Part shown: piece after piece, positions 23,101 through 34,063 of the stretch
Layout: the number at the start of each line of letters is the position of its first letter
Position numbering within the stretch: the stretch's first letter is position 1
Assembly (NCBI GenBank): GCA_025716855.1
Contig: JAIXMQ010000071.1
Location: 1-64,000 of the forward strand
Reading direction: 5' to 3'
Length of the DNA: 64,000 nt
DNA from: Pilaira anomala
Lineage: Eukaryota; Mucoromycota; Mucoromycetes; Mucorales; Mucoraceae
Made by a program: the position numbers and the translations under genes
The notes under the pieces: model-generated
The model's database searches: none
What the model was told of the DNA's origin: nothing
What the model saw: the letters and a program-made list of their open reading frames with translations, nothing else

Positions 23101-25713
23101 TTCTGACCTTGATCCAATGTATAGATTGATGCCATTAATTTACTTATACTTTGTGCACAAGCATTGAAAGGAGACGAACGACAAAAATGCATCAGTTTAC
23201 TTGTAACCGAATTATTTCCACGACTTTGCAAACAACGTTTATTACTTGTCAGAAAAGACAAAGTACCATCCATCAAATCCACCGAAAGCAAACATTACAT
23301 CACATTACCTTATAATCTATTTGAACAATTTTTATTATTAGGGCAAAGGTTTTATATCAAAAAACATAAATGGGAGGAATCATCTAAATTTACTTGTGCC
23401 ATGTTATCTGCTTGCGGGTAATATACGTATAGAATAGCTAAAACAATGCCAATTTATTCATCTTATTTTGCAGGTATAATGGATTAGAACAATTGGATTC
23501 AGTATCACACATCATTCGATTTCAATTCTTAAAAGAGCATAGAAATAGTGTACGTATTGATGAAGATACAGAGAATGTAGCAGATACACACGCATTACCA
23601 AGCATAGAGGATCTATCTATATTATCCACGCTCATGTGTGAATACATGGCAGCTACATCTCATTTCGTTCAATTCGGATACGATTACTATAAATACGTAT
23701 GTGGTACTGACGACACTTCAAACAACCAAGAAAAATCATGTTTAATACCCGTTTGTTCATTTCAACCCACAAACCCAATACATCATCGCACTTCAACCAA
23801 TAAACGTTTACAACAGTCTGAAGAAACCGAAAGAAACACATTGAATTTCTCGGACGATTCACGTTTATTAAGAAGAAACGATAAACGAGTCAAAATAGAT
23901 AGTACCTCCAGTTCTGTCACGGATGATGAAGAAAACCGTGGAAAAGGATTAGATTCGTATTGTGTCAAAGGCGTAGAAAATGCCTTACAGATACTGAGTA
24001 AAGCGGGTGATTGTCTTCGACATTGTGTTGATTTATGGAATTGGGCAAATAGTAAATTATCTCAAAAATCCTTATTAGATCAATTAGGAGGATGGGAACA
24101 AGGTAATAATAATAAAAAAAAAAAAGAAGTTAAGATGAGAAAAGAGAGAGAGAGAGAGACAGATGTTTTAATCACTGCTTATATATATATATATACATAT
24201 ATATGTATGTATATAGAATTGTGTCGTGTTATAGAAGGTTATAAGTTACCATTTGATATGAACAATGCGGTTTTATTAGTGAGAAGTGATTTAGCCTTAT
24301 CATCCGTAAGTTTTTAGTTGAAGCACAAACATTTTTTTTTTGACACATGTTATAGCCTTCTATTCCAGGCAATTTAGCAAAAGCATTAGAATTATCTCAA
24401 ACAATTTGCGATCGCATCGAAGTACAACGTAGACAAGAAAAGACAGAGAATAACCGGGCAAAGACCGAAATGGACATACCATTTATGTTTGCTTTCCGCG
24501 TTCTGTATAACATCGGAGTTATATATTTACTCGTGGGGAGTTTACAGGTAAAAAAGAAGCAAAAAATCGTTCAATCATAACAAAAACTCACCATTTAATT
24601 TTTTTTTTTTTTTAGCAATCTACACTTGAAATCGCCATTATTCTTTCCGTGTTCCCTATACCCAACGAATTAGATGAAAAAGACTTTATTCATGACGAAA
24701 TCGATTGTTGTACAGTTGCAAATATCTTTAATGGTAGAGAATTCGGTTTGATGAGAGTCACACAAGAAGGACTTGTTGTACGTTGTATCAAGCATTTAAT
24801 TGTAAGTCTTGACAACGAGTCTGAACAAAGAGGTGGTATGGCTTCAATTGATTCTGCTCTTCGCTGGGACGAAAAAGCAGGAAATATGATTGTGTTAATG
24901 CAATTTGGTTGGCCATATTGGAATAACAAGACAAATCTTTGGCATAAAATCATGAATCGAATCAGTGAAAAGAGAGTTTTTAAAAATAGAGAATTTTTAG
25001 AATATCTTTATGGTAACTATGGAAATTTTTTTTGAACATAACAAAAATGTCTCACAAAATAAATATATTTAGTTTCGGACGTGTTACAAGCCATTCGTCA
25101 CCTTCACTTGATGGGTTTAGTGACAATGGATATTATTCCACCAGAATTCGCTTTACGTGCAAGTTATCGACATTTAGTCACATCTAATCCAGAAAACAAT
25201 TCAACCCCTTCTTCACCACAACATCCTTCTTCTTCTTCTGCCGGTTCACCAAAACATGATACCTTAGATGAAGATGAAATTGATAAAAGACATGATAGAA
25301 CATTACCAGTCTATCATCCATCTTTTGCCAATAGTATATTGCCTAGTACATCCATGTCACCTTCATGGTATTCTGCATCTACACAAAAGAATTCATTTGC
25401 AAAATGGATGTCACCTTCATTTTACTATAGTAGACCTGCTACTTCAGTCATTGTACCTTCAGATGGCACTGGTGGTGGTGGTGGTGGTGGTGGTGGAGAA
25501 GAAGTAGAATCGATACATAACTCAAATTCTCAAGATACCTTTCATATTTCTACAAATACTACAAAAAATACTTTTATACCTAGAGATATCGTCACTCGAT
25601 GTTTGGAATATAGGATAAGAAGATATTCCCCAAAGATCACACCACAACGGATGAGACACGTTTTACAACGTTTCTTAAAGAATATGGTATTAAAGGCCAA
25701 TGAAGAAACATAA
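22396..25713 (+). CDS. Probable Integrator complex subunit 10-like protein
   Basis: About nine or ten exons from ATG at 22396 to TAA at 25711. It has an alpha-helical, repeat-like body with an acidic/Ser insert (DSTSSSVTDDEE). The C-terminal third gives the best clue. VLYNIGVIYLLVGSLQQSTL followed by ILSVFPIP, then MIVLMQFGWPYWNNKTNLWH, FKNREFLEYLY and LHLMGLVTMDIIP, follow in order the blocks of animal INTS10. Those blocks are a TPR-like helix ending in LPI, VIVLLQQEWPRG, FFNYVTNIDML and IHLELLP. A final basic helical block resembles the INTS10 end. The assignment comes from remembered family features, not a search, so I hold it as probable. It could instead be an unrelated helical-repeat protein. 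Integrator processes snRNA and attenuates Pol II transcripts in animals. A poly-Gly stretch lies near 25470-25497. Confidence 0.5.
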
Positions 25714-26075
25714 TTTTTTTTTCTCTCTTTCTCTCTCTTGTACATAAATTCATTTCACTTTGTATTAAAAAAAAACAAACTTTTTTATATTTTAATTTTT
25801 ATATATACACTAACATTATTAAAGCCTTTTTTTTTTTTTTTTTTTACTATTACGCCTTTTTTTTTTTTTTTTTTTTTTTACTATTACGCCCTTTTTTTTT
25901 ATATATACAAGTCCCAGCCATCCCATTTTTGTAAACCTGCCATGTCGTTGTACAAACGAGTTGATTTCACCCCCCCCCCTTTTTTTTTCTGATCATATAT
26001 AAATATCGGATGAAAATTAAAAAAACTTTCCTTTTTTTTTTTTTTTTTTTTTTTTCTGCATCTTTATTAAATAAA
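25714..26075. other. Short intergenic region, T-rich
   Basis: The 3' flank of the INTS10-like gene and the leader of the next gene. Several T-runs of 9-25 bases are present, plus a C-run at 25971-25979. TTTTTACTATTACGCC occurs twice (about 25840-25888). No coding signal. Confidence 0.6.
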
Positions 26076-26847
26076 ATGTCTGATAGAAATAGAAAATCAA
26101 ATCAATTTATACCTGGCTGGCCCACTTCACATGCTCCTAAACCAAATAACGAAAGCATAAAGACATCATCTATTCATGAAGAATCACTTGATCTCGTTCA
26201 AATTAATGATTTACAACAAGGTCAACTTTATATTATTAAAATCAAGTTGATCGCTATTGGTTTATTTCAAGGTTGGGATGATGAAATGTGCTGCTTTACT
26301 ATTCTTCGTAAGTTACAGCTATCACTTTCTATACTATTTAGCTATTTTATTCACATTATTTAATTTACGCCAGGAACCGATCTTTTAGAAGATTTGAGAT
26401 GGTCCGAAGCAAGGTAGCAAAAAAAAAAAAAAACTTTATTTCCTAGCAGCAAATACTAAATTATTTTTTCCCTTTTTCAGATACTTGCCCGAAAATTTTG
26501 ACGCTTACCTCGCTTTTGATTATGCAGGCAACCCACCAATTCATCTCTGGACAAAGCATTTACGTGCTGTAATTCCAATCAACTGGTTTAATATCTTTGA
26601 AGAAGCAAGACATATGCAAAGACAATGGCATGTTTCATATTGGGATGCTCCTGCTATTGAAGATACACATACAAATAAACCATTTTACAACTTGACAGAT
26701 CCTCCGATAGAAGATCTCACAGAAGAAGAAAATGATGAAGAAAACAAAATTACTGAAGCAGGTTCAAATGAAGAAAAGAGTCTAACAGAAGAACCAGAAG
26801 AAGAAGTGATTAAGGAAAGCGCCATTGTTGAAGTAGTAGTACCTAAG

Positions 26848-26880
<33 letters not shown>

Positions 26881-27570
26881 GCTATAAGACAATATTCTCC
26901 TCAGCAACAACAAAAGAATAATAGATCTATTGTATCCGAGTCCCAGACTAGTAATGCATTTTCTGCCGCCGACATTACTACTACTCCCGCCATGCGGTTA
27001 CAAAAACAGTATAATAACAAAAACTTGGTTGTAACACAACAACAACAACAACAAGAAAAACAAACAGAGGTAATTGTTGACAATAAACCAAAACCAATCA
27101 TCAATACAGCAATCATTGCAAAACCTGAAGTGAAACAAAGAAGATCATTTACTTCCTTCTTTTTGAAAAAGAAGAAATCAAAGAAATCACTTAATAGTAA
27201 CTCGGATGAATCGAGTTTAAAGCAAAATCGAAAGAGTGCACCACCTACACCATCTATAGACCGAAAACATCATTTTAAAATATCAGAATCTGAACTCTCT
27301 GAAAAATTTAAGCAAGAAATTTCATCATCTTCATCACCATCACCGCCTGAATTAACAAAAAGTAGTAACTCAAGTACAAAAAATCAAGAATCATCATCAC
27401 CTACTTTAAAGACCCCAAAAAATGAAAAAGTCAGTGTAGAAAATGATAAATTAGAACTATATGATTTAGACAATTATTTTGATATGCAAGCTACTTTTGC
27501 CTTTTTAAATAACTCTAAACCAGATACTTTCTCTTTATTAGATAACAAAAAATCTACTATTTCAAATTAA
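26076..27570 (+). CDS. Unknown protein with conserved-looking N-terminus and low-complexity tail
   Basis: Three exons (26076 to about 26308, 26374 to about 26414, about 26481 to 27570). The first 175 residues look globular: NRKSNQFIPGWPTSHAPK, LQQGQLYIIKIKLIAIGLFQGWDDEMCCFTIL, LRWSEARYLPENFDAYLAFDYAG, LRAVIPINWFNIFEEARHMQRQWHVSYWD. They are rich in Trp and aromatic residues and could form a small beta or mixed domain. The rest is acidic, then poly-Thr, Gln-rich and Lys/Ser-rich, and probably disordered, with a short basic patch FTSFFLKKKKSKKS. I do not recognise the family. A protein-interaction or membrane-proximal regulatory role is possible but unsupported. Confidence 0.65.
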
Positions 27571-27965
27571 ATATATTCCCCACTCTTCCTTTTTTATATA
27601 ATAATATATATGCGTTTTTTTTTTTACTGATATTTCATTTGTGTAATATATAAAAAAGTGCTACTGCTTCCATGGTTACACTTAATAAGTGTGCCTCACC
27701 ATTTTTTTTTTTTTTGTCATGCGGTTTGAAAATGTATATATCTATAAATAAAAAAAAAAAATGTATATCTATACATATAAGCTGCTGATCTTTATTATCA
27801 TTACAGTTGAATCGTTCTTAATAGCCTAAATAAATGTAATCACCGTTTTATCATTTTTTTTTCCAAATGTCACACCAACCACTGTATAAAAAAAACAATT
27901 CATCTTTCCATACTTTCCGTATACACAAACATTTTGTTTCAATTGATGACTTTTTTATGACGCTA
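27571..27965. other. Intergenic region 5' of the small mariner element
   Basis: AT-rich 3' flank with A- and T-runs. No gene or RNA is recognised. Confidence 0.6.
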
Positions 27966-27967
27966 TA

Positions 27968-28595
27968 CAGGGTGTTTCGAAATTATTCACGCACTTTTTT
28001 TTTTTAAAAAAAAATTCAAGCAGTTGAAAAAAGCACTAACTAAAATAAAAATTCAAGCACAAAATGAAACACATTAAAATTTATCAAATGGGTTTTCTGT
28101 TTAAGCAATCATCAAATTTCTCTACTGAATATCTACAAAAGCCTTGCAAGTCACTAGTGAGCACATTATTGCAAGCTTTCTTAATTTTGGAAGATAATGC
28201 CTCCTCCTTCAAAAGTGCTTCTCTCTTTACTTTACTTTTTGCATACTACTGACCAAAATTGCTCAATAGGATTAAGTTCAGGCGAGTAAGGTGGAAGGTA
28301 ATAAACACATCCATAGCCATGGGACTCAATATATTTTCTGATATCAACGTGGTTGTGAATGGGACAGTTGTCCATTATCAATTAATGGCCTCTGAACTCT
28401 TCGTATCGATTCATTATTTGTATGGTCTCAGCTACAAAGAAATTTAAAAGGGTGGTATATGTATCAGTCGTCTATTAATGCTTAGAATTTTCTGTAGTTA
28501 TTGCTTGAAAGTTTTTTAGTTAGTGCTTGATTTTCATTTTTTTAACTGCTTGAAATTTTTTTCAAAAAGTGCGTGAATAATTTCGAAACACCCTG
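27968..28595. mobile_element. Short Tc1/mariner-type element with TA duplication
   Basis: A 628-bp element bounded by perfect 32-bp terminal inverted repeats beginning CAGGGTGTTTCGAAATTATT (27968-27999 and 28564-28595). It is flanked by TA on both sides (27966-27967, 28596-28597), the target duplication of Tc1/mariner elements. Subterminal sequences are also similar on both ends (TTTCAAGCAGTT and a CAAGCACTAACTAAAA motif). The interior holds the 3' part of a DDE transposase on the minus strand. It is too short to encode a complete transposase, so it is a deletion derivative, movable only if a related transposase is supplied from elsewhere. Confidence 0.9.
28084..28375 (-). pseudogene. Transposase fragment (DDE, Tc1/mariner) in the short element
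   Basis: On the minus strand the frame opens MDNCPIHNH, the second catalytic Asp block of Tc1/mariner enzymes. It then reads YYLPPYSPELNPIEQFWSVV, where the Glu after NPI is the third catalytic residue, 35 residues after the Asp. The frame then shifts by one base. It resumes as AKSKVKREALLKEEAL and ends after FDDCLNRKPI. The DNA-binding N-terminus and first Asp are missing, so this cannot be an active enzyme by itself. Confidence 0.85.
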
Positions 28596-28597
28596 TA

Positions 28598-29615
28598 ATT
28601 GTACCAATAACAAATAACAACAACATTGAAAAAAAAAAGATATTCAGGAGGAAAGGGGTGAAGACCCGTCATCACTGTCATACCATACCCCAAGCATTTA
28701 ACGTTACACTTGCTCCTAGCTCTCTCTTTTTAGTTACATAACTTCATAAACCTCTCTTTTAATAGTCAAACAATGGGGGAATACCGTGTGTTTTGATTTA
28801 GGGATAAATTTTTTTGTTGTTGCTACGCATAAAGGTTATTTAACTCGTGGCTCAAAAAGAAAAACATTCATATGTCATGAATGTCAGAATAAAGTATTGT
28901 GATATATATCAAACTCGAGGAGAAGAGCTATCAAAAGTGTACAACATCGCGGAGAGGACAAACATTTTTTTTTTACATCATTCTTATGTATCAATCGATA
29001 ATACAATGTGTATGTACTTTGTGAAACTTTAATTAAAAAAATGATAGTCCAAATACATGAGATTTTATGCATTGGAGAACCGGGCGTGTATTTGTTATAC
29101 AGGCCTAAAAAAAAAAAAAAAATTATTTCAGTCTAATTTTTTTTTCTTGCAACCCGTTTAGAATTCATAAAAATAGCTATTCGTTACCTATTTAAATTTT
29201 TTTTTTGGGTTATTTTTAGTAGAGACTACTTGCACTTACAGTTAGTTTGATGATGAAACCCAGCTATGACTTAGCAGTGTGTGCAACATACATTTGTTTA
29301 TGCAATTCCTTTTTTCGTGTATGCTATTTTGACTAGTTAGATTTGATAATGTACGTATAAAAAATAAATTAAAGCATAAGAGTGTAATATGAATCGAGGA
29401 AATATTCAATGCTATTTCTTACAAGTAAAGAAAAACAAACACACACAAAAAGAAAAGAAAACAAATAAAAAGAACCAAATCCAGTATATTTACGTTAATC
29501 GCGCACAGACTCAAACACATTAAAATTTATAAAGAAATAAAAAAATAAAAAAGAGAGGAAATACTACATTACAAAGTTACATATTAAAAAAAAAAAAAAA
29601 AAAACTAGTATTACA
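28598..29615. other. Intergenic region, AT-rich
   Basis: No recognised gene. Short open frames at 28847-29072 have no family features and overlap on both strands. An A-run at 29586-29603 marks the 3' flank of the WDR20/CreC-like gene. Confidence 0.6.
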
Positions 29616-31987
29616 TTAAGAAGAAGAAGAAACAGACGAAGCAGGTGTAGGAGACGGTCTTTGCCAAGTACTCACACGTCCTCTTTTATCAGTAACGACT
29701 ATCACATCTTCTCTAAAGTAGACACCAACACAAGGATCCCCATGAATTGTTTTCACCATAGTAGGTTGTAAAAACGCCACTTCTGTTTTTGATTGTACTG
29801 GATGTAATGTAGGTCTTCTGTCTTGCATCGTTGCTAATATACTAGCTAATGGAGGTTGGTTTGTTGATGATACAGATGTACCTCGATTTCTATTACCGGA
29901 TTTCTATATTTATAACATATAAGTCATATTTTCCTTAACTTTTTTTATTTGGAACTTACTGTCTTGGGTCGATGTAATGCATTCACAGAGAAATCCCATA
30001 GAATCAACTTGGCATCTTCTCCTACACTTGCAAACCGGTACACTTTTTCATCACATCGCCAAGGATCAAATGCCACGCCCTTAACCCAGGAATGATGTCC
30101 TTGACATCTCGCTATTATTCGTTGTTCTCTAAACGCCCAAATAGTAACAAGATCATCTTGTCCACCCGTCTATAAAAAAAAATCGATTAAATACTTGAAC
30201 TATAAAAAGTCTTTACATCCCCAAACTTACTAAAATATATCTTCCATCTGGACTCCATGCAACACAAAATAATCCACCGTAATAAGCTTCATAAATATCG
30301 TGCATTCTATAAAAACAAATAAGGGACTTGTGTTATGATAAATAAAAACAGACTTACGTTTCATGCAAGAAATTGACAACACGTAGTAATCCATCATGTC
30401 CTACAATAGCAACATGTTGACAATCCGGTGAAAATGCAAATGCTATATATACCTTGTTAGTAACCTATAGCAACCGAATTCATTTTTTTTTTGTTTACCT
30501 GTGATGGATTGATTTGATAATTTCCAATGTGAGACAGGATTACATTTTGAAGAGCTTTTTGAATTTGGTTTTGTAATTTTAAACCTATACACAAATACAA
30601 ATACAAATTTGAATAAATATCATCTATATATACACAAAGAAAAATAATGATAGTTTTTACATATTCTTTTCATCATCATAAGTAGGCATTGTTTTCTTTA
30701 AAGTAGGTCTTCTATGCTCATCACCAGGATGGAATGTCTCATCTTCTTTTTCTTTATCAAACAACATCACTGTACCATCTTGAAAAGCTGCCATAAATAA
30801 ATTCTCGTACCCTTGTAACCACTTAATCATGGTAATAGGCGATGAATTCATCACGCCCTATAGATATACACACACAATTAAAATTAGTTTTTTTTTTGTA
30901 TATATACTACCACTACTACTTACACCCTTATTAATTCTACCATATTTATTACTTAATGGATCAAACCAAACAATATCTCCCGAAGTAAACCCAATAATGA
31001 CATCCAAATGATCTGCACCACGCGTTAAAATATTTACATCGTGCGACGTTGGACATGCTCTTGCAAATACAATGCGCGAAAGCGGTTCCTAATATTTACA
31101 AAAGTTTAAAAAAAAAAAAAACCCCCCTCCAACACATATTACAATTATACCAATTAGATATATTATATACCTTGGGGTGACCTGCTGCATCCGCCCAAAC
31201 AAAACTAGTTCCACAATTATAAAACAAATACGTATCTTCACTTGTCCTCGCCATTAATATCTTTGCCAGCTGATCATTTGTAATAATTCTTTGTACAAAA
31301 CTAGAATTTGTCTTTGTGATATTGGTTTTTGGTTTTCGAGGGTGTCTACCTATAGTATGATTACGAGCCAAGAAAGAAAGAGTGGAAGTAGGTGTTGGAC
31401 TCTCTTCTTCTGGAATAGAGTGTGACAAGGGTGTACCGAGAGTGGTGTTCTTATGACTACTGGAAGAACTTGAAAGTGATGGGGTTCGAAAGACTATACC
31501 TGTACTTTCTTCATCTGATTCTGAATTGGCTAATGTCGGTACGTTGTTATTACTGAATATACGTCGAAAGCTACGAGCACCAGGCTGAGCTTCATATCGT
31601 TGTAAATTGTTCGAAACGGCTTCCTTGTATTTGACAGAGATTAAACTAGCAGTTGTACCCACACTATATAAAGGTTGCATCGAATTCACAAAAATTGAAT
31701 GACCTAACCTATATGTACCTTCAGGTGTTTCAAAGTATTTACATTCATGGTCGGGTGTACTTGGCGGAAAGGGAGGTAATATAACAGTATTATTCACATT
31801 GCCATCTCCTGTTGAATGTCTTCGAGTCAGAAAGCTAACACCATGAGAAGTCGACTATTATTGATTTTAATATATATATGTAAAAAAAAAAAAGGGGGTT
31901 GTATTTTTTTTTTTTACTGGTTTAGTTTTTTTTTTTTCTCGAAGCTACTTATATCTTTATTTATTATATATTTACGTTATCGACCAT
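29616..31987 (-). CDS. WD40 protein, WDR20/DMWD/CreC family
   Basis: A multi-exon gene (about nine exons) on the minus strand. A likely 12-nt first exon (31987-31976, MVDN) splices to [13 protein letters not shown] and [16 protein letters not shown] Ser-rich stretch follows, then the beta-propeller: [141 protein letters not shown] final block (VFFREDVI-like [12 protein letters not shown]) closes the propeller. This order matches WDR20/DMWD and Aspergillus CreC, partners of the USP12/46 or CreB deubiquitinase. In Aspergillus the pair acts in carbon catabolite repression. The tail is Pro/Ser-rich. The first exon is the least certain part. Confidence 0.78.
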
Positions 31988-32136
31988 ACGAATTATATAT
32001 ACTTATGTTTACAAAAAAAGGTAAAAAAAAAAAAGAAGAAGAAAAAGAAAAATAAAAAAGAAAGAAAATGCTTTAAATAGTATTTTTGCTTTAAAAGGAA
32101 AGAATCCCATAAAGAGTCCCTGAACAAAATTATTTA

Positions 32137-32825
32137 TTATACAGTTGTGATCATCTCATGTTGTTGTTGTTGTTGCGGTTCAGTTGTTGTTTCTCTACAG
32201 AATTCTTTCAGCCTTTGTAAAATAATATCTTTGGTTACTGGTTTACTTATAATATCATCAAATGCTTCAGCTACTCGTACTGTACGTTCATATGCCGTTA
32301 CTGCAATAATAGGTGTCTTTCGATTATTATTATTTGTAGATTTAATCATTCTTGCAGCTGTTTCTCCATCAACTATAATAAAAAGGAACAAAAAAAAAAA
32401 AAAAAAAAAAAAAAATAATAATGAATAAAAATCATAAATTTTTCCCCTCCCCCAAAAACTTACTAATTGGCATACGAATATCCATAAAGATAATATCATA
32501 TCGTACATCACTCATAGCAGATCGAATTGCCTGCGCACCATTTCGAACAATCACACATTGACAATGTAACATCTCTAAAATAGTTTCAAGAATCTTACAA
32601 CTGATTGGATTATCATCTGCAACAAGACAAGCTAAAGGCTTTTGTTTGATACCATGATCTGAAGAAGCTTTTCTTTCTGCTATTACTCCTGCTGATGATC
32701 CAGATGGCTTACCTAATGGTGATACCACTAAAGTCTTATGAGCACCAAAATATTCATTTACATTTGTATATTTTGAACTATCTTCTGGATGATGATGTCT
32801 TGGTGAATGATTATTTTTTTGTTGC

Positions 32826-32856
<31 letters not shown>

Positions 32857-34030
32857 CAATAGAAGGTGTAGATAATGATCTACTTCGATGCGGTGTACTT
32901 TCTTTTGATAAATCAGACATCTTGGTAGGCACATGAGGTAAAGTAGATTCAGCTTGTGATCTTCTAGGTGAAACCAGACACAATTTTGAAGAAACAGAAG
33001 GAGACATTGAAAGTGGTGTTCCACTTGTAGAAGAAGAAGGGCTTTGATGTTGACAAGAAGGAGGTGTTGAAGGACCATCCTTTTTATTGATGATTGGAAA
33101 CTTTCGTATTTTACCACTAGGACTTTCCATCGCATTCACAGAAATACTATCATGTCGAATCTTTCGAATCATATCTTCATTTGCTTTTTCAAGTACAGGT
33201 AAGTTCTTAAAGGTAAAAGTACCAAAATCTGTATTATTATCTGAATCTTCTTCGGTTTCTTCTGCCATCTCTTTTTTATTCAAGGGTGCTAAATTCTCGG
33301 GATTTTGCTCTCGAATGATTGCTTTGGCTCGTTCAACTTGGGCTAGAGCAGATTCATCCAAGTAACTTGAAAGGATCTCTTCTGGTGCATTTTGCATGGT
33401 TGCTCCACGTGCATCAAAATAATCTGTATCTTCCATACCAGAAGGTTGAGGTACAAAGGATGGTGATTCAGTTAATAGCGTATCCCAATTGATTGAAGCA
33501 AAGAAAGGATGCTTTTTAACTTCTTCAGCTCCATTATATCCTAATCTCTTTTCTGGATCTAATGTCATTAACCTTTCCATAAAATCTCTTGCTTCGGGTG
33601 AAATCTGTACTTCGTCTTCATGCCAATCAATTCGTCTTGACAAGATATTTTCAAATACTTTATCAGGTGTATCTGCATGAAATGGTGGAATACCGTATAA
33701 GAATTCATAACATATCACACCAAGTGCCCACTTTATAAAAAGAAAAAAAAGACATTGTTAATAAATAAATATATAGATACTAGTTTTTTTTTGTTTTTTT
33801 GTTTATACTTACCCAATCAACCATCGAATCCTGTCCTGTTCCTAAAATACTTTCAGGTGCTAAATAATCAGGCGTACCAACTGCTTGTCGAGGCTTATCA
33901 TCTGCTCTGTTTTTTGAGATATTAGTCATACCAGAAGAGAGTGATTCTGATAAAGCAGAAGAAATATGTCTTCTATGATGATGATGTTCACTGCTTTTAA
34001 TCTCGGGCGAAGATACAGCAGCAGGAACAG

Positions 34031-34063
<33 letters not shown>

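Noticed and set aside
28847..29072. Two small overlapping frames on opposite strands
   Set aside because: Overlap on both strands with no conserved blocks indicates chance frames in AT-rich DNA.
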